From assembly GCA_005884765.1 (NCBI GenBank), contig VAZV01000150.1, positions 1 to 64,000 of the forward strand: 64,000 nt of DNA, written 5' to 3'. The notes under the pieces are model-generated. The model had not been told where the DNA came from. It was given only the letters and a program-made list of their open reading frames with translations, and ran no database searches. The number at the start of each line of letters is the position of its first letter. The stretch's first letter is position 1. Shown piece after piece: positions 1-9,687 of the stretch. This stretch comes from Alphaproteobacteria bacterium. GTDB taxonomy: Bacteria > Pseudomonadota > Alphaproteobacteria > Rhizobiales > Xanthobacteraceae. The translations under genes were made by a program, and so were the position numbers.

Positions 1-808
1 GAAGGTCAGTGGCGACCCCGCAGGCAAGACCAGAATGCACACCGATTGCCGCGTACAGATCGCTATATGTTGTTCCCATGACAGCAGCAGCGGCTGCTCC
101 GGCCGAAAGTCCACCAACGTAGATGCGCTTTGGATCAACCGAATAGTCGCGCATGATTTGCCGGGTGATGCCGGCGATAAGTGACGGTTCGCCTTTGCCC
201 CGCTGCTGGTCAGCTGCACGAAACCAGTTCCAGCATTTAGCCTGGTTTGCCTCGCGGGGCTGTGCAGGATAGACCACCAAACAAGTTTGTTCTTCTGCGA
301 AAAAATTCATCCTCGTACCGGCGGCGAAATCGTCCGGCGACTGGGTGCAGCCGTGTAGCATGACGACCAAAGGAAGCGGTTGCCCCTGGTAACGGCTAGG
401 GATGAAGAGCTTGTAATCAAGCCTTCCCGCCCGATTGCTGTAACTACTCTCGATGAACTTTGCGCCCTCCGGCGCGATGTCCGCCGGGGACGGCGGGGCA
501 CGCTTGATCAAACCTCGCAATGCGAGCCCAGGGCGGTCCTTTGTGCGATCGAGGAAGGCGCGGAGCGTTCGCGGTTGAGGGGATGTGGTCCGCTCTAAGT
601 GCGGCCTATCCGTGTCCTCAACAGCATTGGCCTTCCCGTCGACGATTATCGGCTCGCGTTCAGGAGGAGCGATGTGGCCGGCGGTACCCAGTGTCGCGTC
701 TGGCGCGCTCCCACCACGAAGCATGCGCTGAAGGAGCGCGGTGGCCTCAACGAGTTGGCCGGCGCGGGTGAGGCGTGTGGCCTCGCGAACTATGCTTTGT
801 TTCAGCAT
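1..808 (-). CDS. PHB/PHA depolymerase-family esterase (C-terminus beyond the window)
   Basis: About 269 N-terminal residues of an alpha/beta-hydrolase of the extracellular short-chain PHA depolymerase/feruloyl-esterase type; the 3' end lies outside the window. The catalytic core begins near residue 125 with a segment reading KLFIPSRYQG, then the oxyanion-hole strand VVMLHGCTQ and the nucleophile elbow GLSAG. The N-terminal 110 residues are a charged, non-catalytic region with no signal peptide, typical of intracellular rhizobial homologues. ATG at 808 lies 5 nt behind the stop of the upstream ribbon-helix-helix gene, so the two are co-transcribed. Ester substrate is inferred; hydroxyalkanoate oligomers are likely but not shown by sequence. 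Confidence 0.85.
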   Translation of the reverse strand, partial: MLKQSIVREATRLTRAGQLVEATALLQRMLRGGSAPDATLGTAGHIAPPEREPIIVDGKANAVEDTDRPHLERTTSPQPRTLRAFLDRTKDRPGLALRGLIKRAPPSPADIAPEGAKFIESSYSNRAGRLDYKLFIPSRYQGQPLPLVVMLHGCTQSPDDFAAGTRMNFFAEEQTCLVVYPAQPREANQAKCWNWFRAADQQRGKGEPSLIAGITRQIMRDYSVDPKRIYVGGLSAGAAAAAVMGTTYSDLYAAIGVHSGLACGVATDL

Positions 809-813
809 CGCCT

Positions 814-1233
814 TCACCGCATCCTGTCCGCGAGAGCGGCTTTTACGGCCGGACTGGCACGCAAGGCTCCCAGCACGGAGACTGATGCAATTGCGGCGCG
901 AGCAAGCTCGGGCGTGACGTCTTGGGCGATACTGGCAAGGCCCAGAACGTTGATCTGCAACATCTCTCCGGCTCCCCGCGCGGCTTCGAGATCCTCGCGG
1001 CTGTAGTTCCGGAGACCCAGCTCAAGGTTCTTCCGAGTCGTGGACTGCCTGACGACGTCGGCGTGACGATCGAGTTGATTGCGGATTGCCGTTCGAATGA
1101 AATCAGTGCGGTTCGAGTAGAACCCTTCCTGCACCATTAAATCGACGTGACCAAGATCGACATAACCGAGATTGATCGTGATCTTTTCGGTGTCAGCGGG
1201 CTTCGGTCGGAGTTCGTGGACATTTTCGGACAT
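814..1233 (-). CDS. CopG-type ribbon-helix-helix regulator
   Basis: 139 aa. Residues about 17-55 fit a ribbon-helix-helix DNA-binding fold: a beta strand (KITINLGYVD) followed by two helices with a YSNRTDFIR turn typical of CopG/NikR-like proteins. The remaining 80 residues are alanine-rich helix of unknown role. It directly precedes the esterase gene (5 nt gap), so it probably autoregulates that operon. Pairing of such a regulator with a PHA-depolymerase-type esterase suggests a link to storage polymer use, by inference only. Confidence 0.75.
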   Translation of the reverse strand: MSENVHELRPKPADTEKITINLGYVDLGHVDLMVQEGFYSNRTDFIRTAIRNQLDRHADVVRQSTTRKNLELGLRNYSREDLEAARGAGEMLQINVLGLASIAQDVTPELARAAIASVSVLGALRASPAVKAALADRMR

Positions 1234-1562
1234 TGGCTTGTTATCATCCCTATACCATCTGATTGGATGGCATATGGATGTTCGATCGGCATTGTCAAGG
1301 GTCCGAAAGTCAGCCGGCCAAAAGCTGAGCTCAGTTCTCGCGAACGCCTGATGGCCGCTGTAGTCACTTCCGCTTTATGCCCCATGACCAGACGGTGGCG
1401 CTCTAGTTGTCGATCAACCGTAGGCGCGAGCGGGTTCGCGAACGCTCGGAGAAACGCGGCTAGCCGATGGCGGCGCTTGAGCAGTTATTGGTGATGCCTG
1501 AGCAGAATACGTTTCGGGAAGGTCTTGCGCGCCGGTGTGAGCTAGGCTTATGTGCGGCGCGG
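1234..1562. other. Intergenic region before groESL
   Basis: No convincing gene. Near the right end TTGCGC at 1525-1530 and TTATGT at 1548-1553 are 17 bp apart and could be the housekeeping promoter of groES, since the CIRCE operator follows immediately. The promoter reading is weak. Confidence 0.35.
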
Positions 1563-1589
1563 CTAGCACTCGTTAGCGGTGATTGCTAA
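1563..1589 (+). promoter_or_regulatory. CIRCE element (HrcA operator) of groESL
   Basis: CTAGCACTC, nine bases, GATTGCTAA: each arm differs by one base from the CIRCE consensus TTAGCACTC-N9-GAGTGCTAA, with the exact N9 spacer. It sits 36 bp before the groES start. HrcA binding to CIRCE represses chaperonin operons at low temperature; in Bradyrhizobium, which carries several groESL copies, only some are CIRCE-controlled. Confidence 0.92.
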
Positions 1590-1625
1590 GCGAAAAGCGA
1601 AATCAAATACTAAAAGGAGGATCTC

Positions 1626-1943
1626 ATGAAATTCCGCCCGCTTCACGACCGCGTTGTGGTCAAGCGCATCGACGCCGAAGAAAAGACGGCAGGCGGCATC
1701 ATCATTCCCGACACTGCCAAGGAAAAACCCTCGCAGGGTGAAGTCATCGCCGTCGGCCCGGGTGGCCGTGACGAGAGCGGCAAGCTGATCCCCATCGATA
1801 TCAAGGTCGGCGACCGCGTGCTGTTCGGCAAATGGTCGGGCACCGAGGTCAAGCTCGACGGCCAGGAACTCCTGATCATGAAGGAGAGCGACATCATGGG
1901 CGTGCTCACCGACGTCCCCGCCGCCAAGAAGAAGGCCGCCTAA
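1626..1943 (+). CDS. groES: Co-chaperonin GroES
   Basis: 105 aa. It forms the heptameric lid that closes the GroEL folding chamber in the cytoplasm. The N-terminus [12 protein letters not shown], the mobile-loop region ending in GGIIIPD, and the C-terminal strand with ESDIMGV are standard. A lysine-rich tail (KKK) follows. A strong ribosome site AAGGAGG lies six bases before the ATG. CIRCE is upstream and groEL follows after 140 bp, so the two form one heat-inducible operon. Confidence 0.98.
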   Translation: MKFRPLHDRVVVKRIDAEEKTAGGIIIPDTAKEKPSQGEVIAVGPGGRDESGKLIPIDIKVGDRVLFGKWSGTEVKLDGQELLIMKESDIMGVLTDVPAAKKKAA

Positions 1944-2029
1944 GCGGCAGCCAATTTTCCCTATCCTGAGGAGTCGGCGCGGCCGGCGTCTCGAAGGATG
2001 AGGCCCGCGAGTTCAAATCTCGTCCCTAA

Positions 2030-3736
<1,707 letters not shown>

Positions 3737-3762
3737 TTCCTCAGAGACACACAATGAGAAAG

Positions 3763-3788
3763 GCCCGGCAGCAATGCCGGGCTTTTTT
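3763..3788 (+). terminator. Intrinsic terminator of groESL
   Basis: Perfect 8 bp stem GCCCGGCA/TGCCGGGC with a GCAA loop and six Ts, 26 bp after the groEL stop. Confidence 0.95.
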
Positions 3789-3899
3789 CGCAAATCCGCC
3801 CCTGATTCCATTTCAGCGCTTCACTCGCTCTTCCAAGAGCGATTCAAACCCCGGCAAGTTTGCGCTACGAATTATGGCTCTCGCCCTTCACTTTTCTGA

Positions 3900-4043
3900 A
3901 CCGTACTAAACCGACGCAGTACTCCTGGAGAAAAATGCCCTCTCCAGATCGACTGTCCCGCCATCCGGGCTGAGAGTTCTGTTTCGTTTCGGAATCTATT
4001 GAGCCCGATTGGGCCGCTGGCCATACTGTCGGCGGCCCTTTTT
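3900..4043 (+). ncRNA. Candidate small RNA ending in an orphan terminator
   Basis: Between the groEL terminator and the next gene there is no credible open frame, yet a second strong terminator occurs at 4011-4043 (stem GGGCCGC/GCGGCCC, then five Ts). Upstream, 3925-3947 forms a perfect 7 bp hairpin (CTGGAGA/TCTCCAG). A transcript starting near 3900 and ending at about 4043 would be a structured small RNA. TACTAA at 3904-3909 could be a -10 box, but no good -35 is seen. The 5' end is a guess. Confidence 0.4.
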
Positions 4044-4166
4044 ATGGCCAGTGGCAGCTTTTTTCCTTCAGCGAAATTTTAATGTCTCTTGCATGAAACC
4101 TGCTCGCCATGCTGGCGTTTTTGCTCGACGGGCTGGGGCAAGAAAAACCCAGAGAGGAGACAAACG

Positions 4167-4403
4167 ATGGCTGATCAAAGCATGGATGCACGCCGCATCG
4201 CCCGTGAGCAAGAAAGCCGCATCGCGGCTGCCGCCGCCGTGGGGCTCAACGCGGCCAAGCCATTGTTCCAGTATCAGACCTCGATGCTGAGACTCGTAGC
4301 TGATAATTTCGAGTTGCTTGCGCGCAACTATGAGCGCGGTGTCGAGGCGTTTACCAGCGCCGTCGAGGAGCAACATGATCAAGCGCGTCAGGCGGCAGAG
4401 TAG
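4167..4403 (+). CDS. Phasin-like small protein
   Basis: 78 aa. Starts at the ATG preceded by GAGAGGAGA; an earlier in-frame start would add an unconvincing cysteine-rich leader. The protein is nearly all amphipathic helix, with a segment reading LVADNFELLARNYERG that resembles the phasin helix of PHA-granule and related cytoplasmic proteins. It is shorter than typical phasins (110-150 aa). Its own terminator follows. Function is inferred only from the helical pattern. Confidence 0.65.
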   Translation: MADQSMDARRIAREQESRIAAAAAVGLNAAKPLFQYQTSMLRLVADNFELLARNYERGVEAFTSAVEEQHDQARQAAE

Positions 4404-4412
4404 CCGCGTCCC

Positions 4413-4441
4413 AACCCGCTCGATTCAGTCGGGCGGGTTTT
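4413..4441 (+). terminator. Intrinsic terminator after the phasin-like gene
   Basis: Stem AACCCGC/GCGGGTT at 4413-4419 and 4433-4439, the 3' arm running into a short T run, 9 bp after the stop codon. Confidence 0.75.
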
Positions 4442-4683
4442 CCGTTGCGCGCTATAGTGCTCCACTCGGCAACAAGCCCAATCTCCAGCGGCTTCACTCC
4501 CCGGCCCAGTCGGCGCAATCATAGGGCCATGACTTGAGCTAGTCCAAAAGATCCTTACCGCCTCAGTGACTCCGGCAGACCATTGCGAGCGGTATGGTGT
4601 CGAGGACTCGCCCAGCTTCATCCGCGATCACAAAGGCATCTGGAACCTCGGGCCTACCTTCCTTGATGGCGTGAGCCGGTTTG

Positions 4684-5123
4684 TTCTCAGTCTTTGATAA
4701 GCTGGCCAAGCGCCTTAAGGTGGAAAAAATAAAAACCATCGGCGATGCCTACATGGCAGCCGGCGGACTGCCAGAAGAAAGTCCTGGTCACACTTTCGGT
4801 TGCGGAGATGGCGCTTGGCATGATCGATGCCGTGCGTGAGACCGGGAAACGCTTTGACGAAACTCGAAGTGCGGATAGACATCCACTCCGGGGAAGTGGT
4901 CGCTGGCCTCATCGGTCAGCACCGGTCGATCTACGACGTCTGGGGAGATACGGTCAACGTAGCAAGCCGCCTCGAGTCCACCGGCTTGCCCAACCGTATT
5001 CAAATATCGGAGAGCACTTACCAACGAGTCAAGGATGGGTTCAATTGCGAGTTGCGCGGTCCGGTCGCATTGAAGGGTAAGGGTACAATGCTGACTTATT
5101 TTCTGGGCGAACGCGTCAAATAA
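4684..5123 (+). pseudogene. Adenylate/guanylate cyclase catalytic-domain remnant
   Basis: The class III nucleotide cyclase fold can be followed through three frames. First [19 protein letters not shown] (4720-4780), then [16 protein letters not shown], then from about 4860 a long segment with GEVVAGLIG, YDVWGDTVNVASRLES and the C-terminal GKGTMLTYFLGE. The N-terminal part of the domain with the first metal-binding aspartate is absent, and two frameshifts separate the pieces. It cannot make an active cyclase and is a decayed 3' fragment. Confidence 0.8.
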
Positions 5124-5146
5124 GCGATACTGCCGTAGGAGGCATA

Positions 5147-5333
5147 ATGTCGGCTAGCACAATCGAAAAACTGGATCACGAATTCCATTCACACGGCTTT
5201 TATCAAATACCCTGAAGGCGATGGGGGCCCGCATTTGGACTATGAGCGGATTCCGCCTGAACAGAGCTCGCATATCACCAAGGCAATCCTCATGGATCTG
5301 GAGGCCAACGGATTTAAAATTGTGAAGCCTTAG
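5147..5333 (+). pseudogene. Small hypothetical gene, probably frameshifted
   Basis: A good ribosome site (TAGGAGG) precedes ATG 5147. That frame stops after 22 codons (MSASTIEKLDHEF...), while another frame continues with a protein-like segment (AFIKYPEGDGGPHLDYERI) to a stop at 5331-5333. The simplest reading is one gene of about 60 codons broken by a frameshift near 5190-5205. No family is recognised. Confidence 0.4.
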
Positions 5334-5576
5334 TCGTTCGCTCGCCGCGACAAGCTCTGTGCCCGGGCTCTTTCTAGCGAGGTCCGCTCCCATGCGACCG
5401 GCGGCGTTCGTACCCGCCTCGGGTAACGAGCACAAAGGTTCGAGATCAGCTTTGTCGAGTGGCTCTGATGAGGATCGACGAGTCACTGGTAAGGTTGACT
5501 CGTTAGGTTAAATCTCGATCTCGGTTGTATTGCTTTGCATCCCCATTCAAGATCTCGGCGTCTTTGAGAGGGTTTA

Positions 5577-5807
5577 TTGTTGGCCAAGAAAAGAATTTCG
5601 AGCATTGACCTGATTTGGATTTTTCGGGAGAAGCTGTCGTCGTTCGCTGAGTGCCCGGCATCAATCAAGATTGCGATTGTACCAAGCGATGAGAGCTGGA
5701 CGGTGGTTATGACCCAACACGAGCGAAACAGACGCCCCCACTGCGTCAAGCGTATCGAGCAGATCCAGAAGCAGCTTCGTGAAGTCTACGTCCTGGCAAA
5801 AGATTGA
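5577..5807 (+). CDS. Small hypothetical protein
   Basis: 76 aa with TTG start; GAGAGG lies 5 bases upstream. A second TTG directly follows and would remove one residue. Basic, soluble, no membrane segment; the C-terminal third (RIEQIQKQLREVYVLAKD) is a charged helix. The family is not recognised, but the length, composition and ribosome site favour a real gene. Confidence 0.55.
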   Translation: MLAKKRISSIDLIWIFREKLSSFAECPASIKIAIVPSDESWTVVMTQHERNRRPHCVKRIEQIQKQLREVYVLAKD

Positions 5808-6080
5808 GAAGTCCACTGCGCCATCTGGCGCAACAGAGATCTGCGGAGGCCGCCCGCGATTGAGCTGACGGGACACGCGGCTGATCGAACCCAAAGATCG
5901 ATAGCGCGCCGACGGCCTGCGACCTTCGCCGATCAAACTCGCCGATCAGATGTTACGGAAGAATCGGGGCCAATGGCCTATTCGGCGCAGTGGATCCTGC
6001 GGTCTGAAGGCTACAATGACGAATGCTCCGATCAATGTGGCAACGCCTATTGCGATAAGGCCTAAGAAAAACTTGGTCAT
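5808..6080. other. Intergenic region
   Basis: No gene, terminator or repeat that can be supported. Confidence 0.5.
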
Positions 6081-6314
6081 CTACTCGGGCGGTTTCAATT
6101 CGCTGCTGTTCAGCCAGCCCACCATGCGCGACTTAATCGGCTCCTCAGCCAGCACTTTTTGAACGTGCTCGCACTTCGGACATTCGAACGTCCGAAGAAC
6201 GGAGCCGGCAGGGCCGGCTTCAATACGGACCAGCACCATGCGACCTTGGCACCTGCGCCAGCGTGGTCGCTCGATCGGGATAAGCGATGGCTCGACGCGA
6301 TCGGGGCCAAACAC
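6081..6314 (-). CDS. Small zinc-ribbon-like hypothetical protein
   Basis: About 77 aa if it begins at GTG 6314; the frame stays open to 6419 but the extra residues look non-coding. Core: LIPIERPRWRRCQGRMVLVRIE followed by FECPKCEHVQKVL. Three cysteines remain (RRCQ, CPKC); a normal four-cysteine ribbon would have CRRC, so the first cysteine appears to be replaced by tryptophan here. Zinc binding may be weakened. It is a common short protein type in this lineage, function unknown. Confidence 0.65.
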   Translation of the reverse strand: MFGPDRVEPSLIPIERPRWRRCQGRMVLVRIEAGPAGSVLRTFECPKCEHVQKVLAEEPIKSRMVGWLNSSELKPPE

Positions 6315-6519
6315 GTGGTGCTCCTGGACCAGGCGGTGAGGATCCGAGCCTATTCCAGTGGACTGCGAGTTTGTGTTCACTTGTCTAACACAAGGTCGCG
6401 GCCTTCCTTCCGGCGGCAACGCGCGAACCCGTGATCGATCTAAAATTCAATTTAATGGTGTCGGCGCGGATTTCGAACTTACATCTCCATCGGGGCGTGA
6501 GTTTTGATGGAGCTTCCCC

Positions 6520-6765
6520 ATGTCGAACACCGCGGTAAAAGTCGCTTCAGTATTTTTCGTGGTCTTGGCCTCAACTACCGCTTCATTTGCGCGAGGCGGA
6601 GGCTCGGCCGGAGCGGGACATTTAGGAGGAGTCCGACCAAACATTGGCGCAATTGGCGCGGCGGAAAGTCAGATGGTCGATCCGAGCGGGATCGCAAACG
6701 CTAACAAGGTCGCTCCGCTACCGCCGCCGCACATAACCGTCCCGGTGGTTCCGAAATTCAAGTGA
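6520..6765 (+). CDS. Small exported hypothetical protein
   Basis: 81 aa. An N-terminal signal peptide (hydrophobic VASVFFVVLAST, cleavage likely after SFA) is followed by a glycine-rich stretch and a proline-rich tail ending VPVVPKFK. No catalytic motif. Its stop overlaps the GTG of the next small membrane gene by four bases, implying translational coupling. Confidence 0.7.
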   Translation: MSNTAVKVASVFFVVLASTTASFARGGGSAGAGHLGGVRPNIGAIGAAESQMVDPSGIANANKVAPLPPPHITVPVVPKFK

Positions 6766-6938
6766 TCACGGAGAGGAGAGCAAAAGATTTAGCGGCTAAA
6801 GATTTCAACTCTGCCCGCGGTAGGTCAATCGACCTCGTCCTGACACTACTTTCGGGCATGTTGGTGCTTGGTGCCGCCTGTGCCCTCATCGTCCCCTTCG
6901 TATCGACGACTGCCAGTTTGAGCCAGTGGGTGCACTGA
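6762..6938 (+). CDS. Small single-pass membrane protein
   Basis: 58 aa starting at GTG 6762, which overlaps the preceding stop as GTGA. The N-terminus is charged (ERRAKDLAAKDF), then one long hydrophobic helix from about residue 25 (IDLVLTLLSGMLVLGAAC) to residue 47, and a short tail. The coupling and the clean positive-inside topology support a real gene. Function unknown. Confidence 0.55.
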   Translation: MITERRAKDLAAKDFNSARGRSIDLVLTLLSGMLVLGAACALIVPFVSTTASLSQWVH

Positions 6939-7047
6939 AAGAGCGACGCCCATTCGGAAAAGCCACTGCTGGGCTGAGATGGCTAGCGGCGACTCAGCAC
7001 AACTCGTGGTAAACTTTCCCATGGCAAAACGATCTCGCGGTTAGGTC

Positions 7048-7299
7048 ATGGTCGAGCAGCGGCGTGCTCAGCGGGATCGCGTACTGAAAGCCGGAACAAT
7101 TGAGTTCGGCGGCGGCGCAATGGATTGCATCATTCGCAACATCTCGAATTTTGGGGCCGTGCTTGAAGTGGTAAGCCTCGTCGGCATCCCGGAGAATTTC
7201 ACGTTGGTCATACCGACCGATAGGGTGCGCCACCAGTGCAGCTTGGTTTGGCGGAGCGAACGCCGAATCGGGTTGGTGTTCGAGCTCGCACCGCCATAG
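7048..7299 (+). CDS. PilZ-domain protein
   Basis: 83 aa, a single PilZ domain. The c-di-GMP-binding arginine motif is seen as QRRAQRDRV at the N-terminus and the second motif (D/N-x-S-x-x-G) as NISNFG near residue 31. Stand-alone PilZ proteins act as c-di-GMP receptors or as non-binding adaptors; here both motif parts are present although the second begins with Asn rather than Asp. No partner gene is adjacent. Confidence 0.85.
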   Translation: MVEQRRAQRDRVLKAGTIEFGGGAMDCIIRNISNFGAVLEVVSLVGIPENFTLVIPTDRVRHQCSLVWRSERRIGLVFELAPP

Positions 7300-8001
7300 G
7301 TGCCCAAAACAGTGCAAGTTCACAAAGCGTGCTCTATCCTAGCCGTCGACGCAGTGCGAGCGTTCTCGGCTTCCATCGGAGTTGGCTGCGGAGTGGCTGA
7401 AGTCGCCAGCTAATTCCCGACCCCGCTCGCCTGACTTGCCAGTTGTAGCGATTGACGTCAGCCGGCCGATGCCAGCGGCCGCGTCGAGTTGCGCTGCACC
7501 GACTGTGAAGGCCTGATCCGCCAAATCGCCCAGCGGTGGATCGAAGGGGATTTGAAGCCGCCGGAAAAGTGCGACGGACCGGCTGTAGGTGATCGCCCGG
7601 TAGTGGGTCTGACCCACTACCGATCGCCCCCTGCCCCGGCGCACGATGAGTCGAAGATATGTCCGGCGTGGTAAACCCGCACAGGCGGCCCCGCGCGGGC
7701 CGCTAACGATCATGCCCAGCGCCCTCGGCAGCCAGCCAGAGCTTCCAAAATAAACCCCCGGAGCTGTGGGTCTCCGGGGCTCATTTCGGCTCGCCGAGAT
7801 CATCCGCCAGCGGCTGAATCGCGTCATTAGGCGCGTGGTCCAGGTAAGTGTGGCAATGCGGCATGGGTTGGAGGAGACGTCAAAATGATCGATTATGCCT
7901 CTACACACTTGGAAAGGATGGACACTTCTGGATGAGTGTCGAGGGCCGCAAGCCTATTCAGCCCGTCCGCGTCGTGGTCACCCAGTCGGACCACTCCAAA
8001 G
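7300..8001. other. Gene-poor stretch with one strong hairpin
   Basis: No open frame here reads like a conserved protein. A perfect 8 bp stem, CCCCGGAG/CTCCGGGG (7756-7763 and 7772-7779), is followed on the minus strand by TTTATTTT, so it would work best as a minus-strand terminator, though no intact minus-strand gene precedes it. Confidence 0.4.
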
Positions 8002-8170
8002 CTATGTCAGATCGTCGAAGGTCAGTCTGATGGCTAGCATTCCTTCGTATTTGTCTGCGTCGAACCCGCGGCTATCAAACTTGCGGCTTGCGGCGGCCTC
8101 GATTCGAGAGCCGAACCGATCGAAACACTCGAAGAGCGGCGGGCGAATCCGGGGCGTTCGTTGGATCGAG
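8002..8170 (-). pseudogene. Possible DUF1488-like C-terminal remnant
   Basis: The last 55 residues of a minus-strand frame contain FDRFGSRIEAAASRKFDSRG and end AIRLTFDDLT. This resembles the C-terminus of the small DUF1488 family, but the expected N-terminal half is not in the same frame. Treated as a decayed fragment; the family match is from memory and weak. Confidence 0.3.
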
Positions 8171-8531
8171 CTGCGAAAGAGCCTCATGCTCTCGGTCCGG
8201 CTTTTGACGTCAGGATGCCGAGGTGCTGCGGCATGCCGCAGAAGAGGTTGTGATGCGGCTAGACCCGGCAGGAAACAGGCCATCGAGGCTGTTACACTAT
8301 CGACGCCGGACGTATGGCGCCCAAGAACAAAACATAAGTCAGCAGTTCTGGCGGGATCGAGATGGCAATTTCTTGGAACAGAGACGCAATGTACCGGACC
8401 AATCAGATCGGCAGGCGCCGCTCGGCGTCGGCTTGCTGCTGGGACAGCGTGGGCTGAACGCGAAACGGGCACCCCCATGGACGGAATATCTTCAACAGTG
8501 GCGGCATTCATGTCGCGATCGTCCGCGGCGC

Positions 8532-8681
8532 GCTATCTTCGACCTCAAAGCAAATAAGATCCACGTGCTAAGAGGCATCAACATTTACAAGCTTTCCGGA
8601 GAGCTGGTTGGACGTCTGGCGACTGGCGGCGCCGACAAGCACTTGGACAAAGCGATGGATAGGTTGGTTCCGACTAGTTGA
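8532..8681 (+). pseudogene. Remnant of a beta-flower-like repeat protein
   Basis: About 49 codons read AIFDLKANKIHVLRG, then NIYKLSGELVGRL and a charged tail ending in DRLVPTS. The repeated pattern D-x-x-x-x-x-h-x-x-x-x-G followed by Y-x-x-S-G-E-x-V-G resembles the four-fold beta-flower proteins found in this lineage. No start codon or ribosome site lies at the right place and the upstream frame is not protein-like, so this is probably a 3' fragment. Confidence 0.45.
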
Positions 8682-8954
8682 TTTGCCGATTTGACAATTC
8701 CCCGGATGGGGACGTGATCGCAATGCACTCCGCCACGCTCTCCAACAACCTGCCGGCCACCTCCCTGGAAATCTTCATCCCATCGCGCGCGGATTTTCAC
8801 GAGCGGGTACCACGATGCTTCATGATGGTTCCGCGCCTTTCATTTTTTTAACATTTCCTTTCAGCCTGTTGCGACCGTTCGTTCCCGGCGACCGACGGGT
8901 ATTCTTGCCGTCCGACCCTCGCTCCAAGCGCGTTAACCTTGGAGGAGGTTCAGC

Positions 8955-9164
8955 ATGGAGTACCGAGGCAAACGATACACGGTCGTTCAAGGCATCGAAC
9001 CCGCTTCATGGAAGTGGACGGTCTATCTTGACGAACACACCGTAAGATCGGGAAGCGCCCCAACGCGGGAAGCAGCTAAGGTCAGGGCGATTTGGGCTAT
9101 CGACAAAGCGCGGACTCGCAAGAAACCAAAACTCACGCCGCCTAAGGACGACTCGGTGTCTTAA
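8955..9164 (+). CDS. Small hypothetical protein
   Basis: 69 aa with a strong ribosome site (CTTGGAGGAGG) before the ATG. The sequence starts MEYRGKRYTVVQGIEP, has a tryptophan-rich beta segment (WKWTVYLDE), a helix (TREAAKVRAIWAIDKA) and a lysine-rich tail. This fits a beta-beta-beta-alpha mini-domain. Function unknown. Confidence 0.65.
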   Translation: MEYRGKRYTVVQGIEPASWKWTVYLDEHTVRSGSAPTREAAKVRAIWAIDKARTRKKPKLTPPKDDSVS

Positions 9165-9343
9165 TATTCGGATTGTCCGGCGCTCACAATGCGCCTTTCG
9201 CTTTCACGACGGCCAAATCGCGCAACGCAAGGGCCGCTGCGGCATCATCGAGCAATTGAAGTGCGGTAATAAAGGCGGGTCATTTGAGATAGGAGCCAAG
9301 GCTATTCCCCTGGAAACGGTGGCGGATTTCCCCCTCCCAGCCA

Positions 9344-9676
9344 TCAATAAGTTTGTGCTAAATAGTCCACAATCTTGCCGACGTCCGCCTCATCGATTGG
9401 CGCCCCGTAGACCTTGATCATCTTGGTCACTTCAGCCTGCCAGAAGTCTTGCTTGAATTTCGGGCCGCGAGGCTGAGTCTGGACATAGTCGGCCGAATGA
9501 CACGCCGTGCAGTTGTTCTGCACGATCGCCAGATTGGGGCCGGGCTTGAATGCCGCCGCCTCGTTCGGAAGCTCGTACGAAATCGGCTTGGCGCTTACTT
9601 CAACCGGACCTGAACTGCAGAAGCCGACCATCAGTCCGGCGAAGCCCGTCAGCGCGACGAGTGTTGATCGCTTCAT
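9344..9676 (-). CDS. sorB: Sulfite dehydrogenase cytochrome c subunit
   Basis: 110 aa. Signal-peptide-like N-terminus (LVALTGFAGLMVGF), then one c-type haem site CTACH near residue 57. It matches the small cytochrome subunit of SorAB, which takes electrons from the molybdenum subunit in the periplasm and passes them to cytochrome c. It lies 11 bp behind sorA in the same orientation. Confidence 0.88.
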   Translation of the reverse strand: MKRSTLVALTGFAGLMVGFCSSGPVEVSAKPISYELPNEAAAFKPGPNLAIVQNNCTACHSADYVQTQPRGPKFKQDFWQAEVTKMIKVYGAPIDEADVGKIVDYLAQTY

Positions 9677-9687
9677 GATGGTTCTCC

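Noticed and set aside
7489..7674. 61-codon plus-strand frame with C-x-x-C near its start
   Set aside because: No ribosome site and no second metal-binding pair; not convincing.
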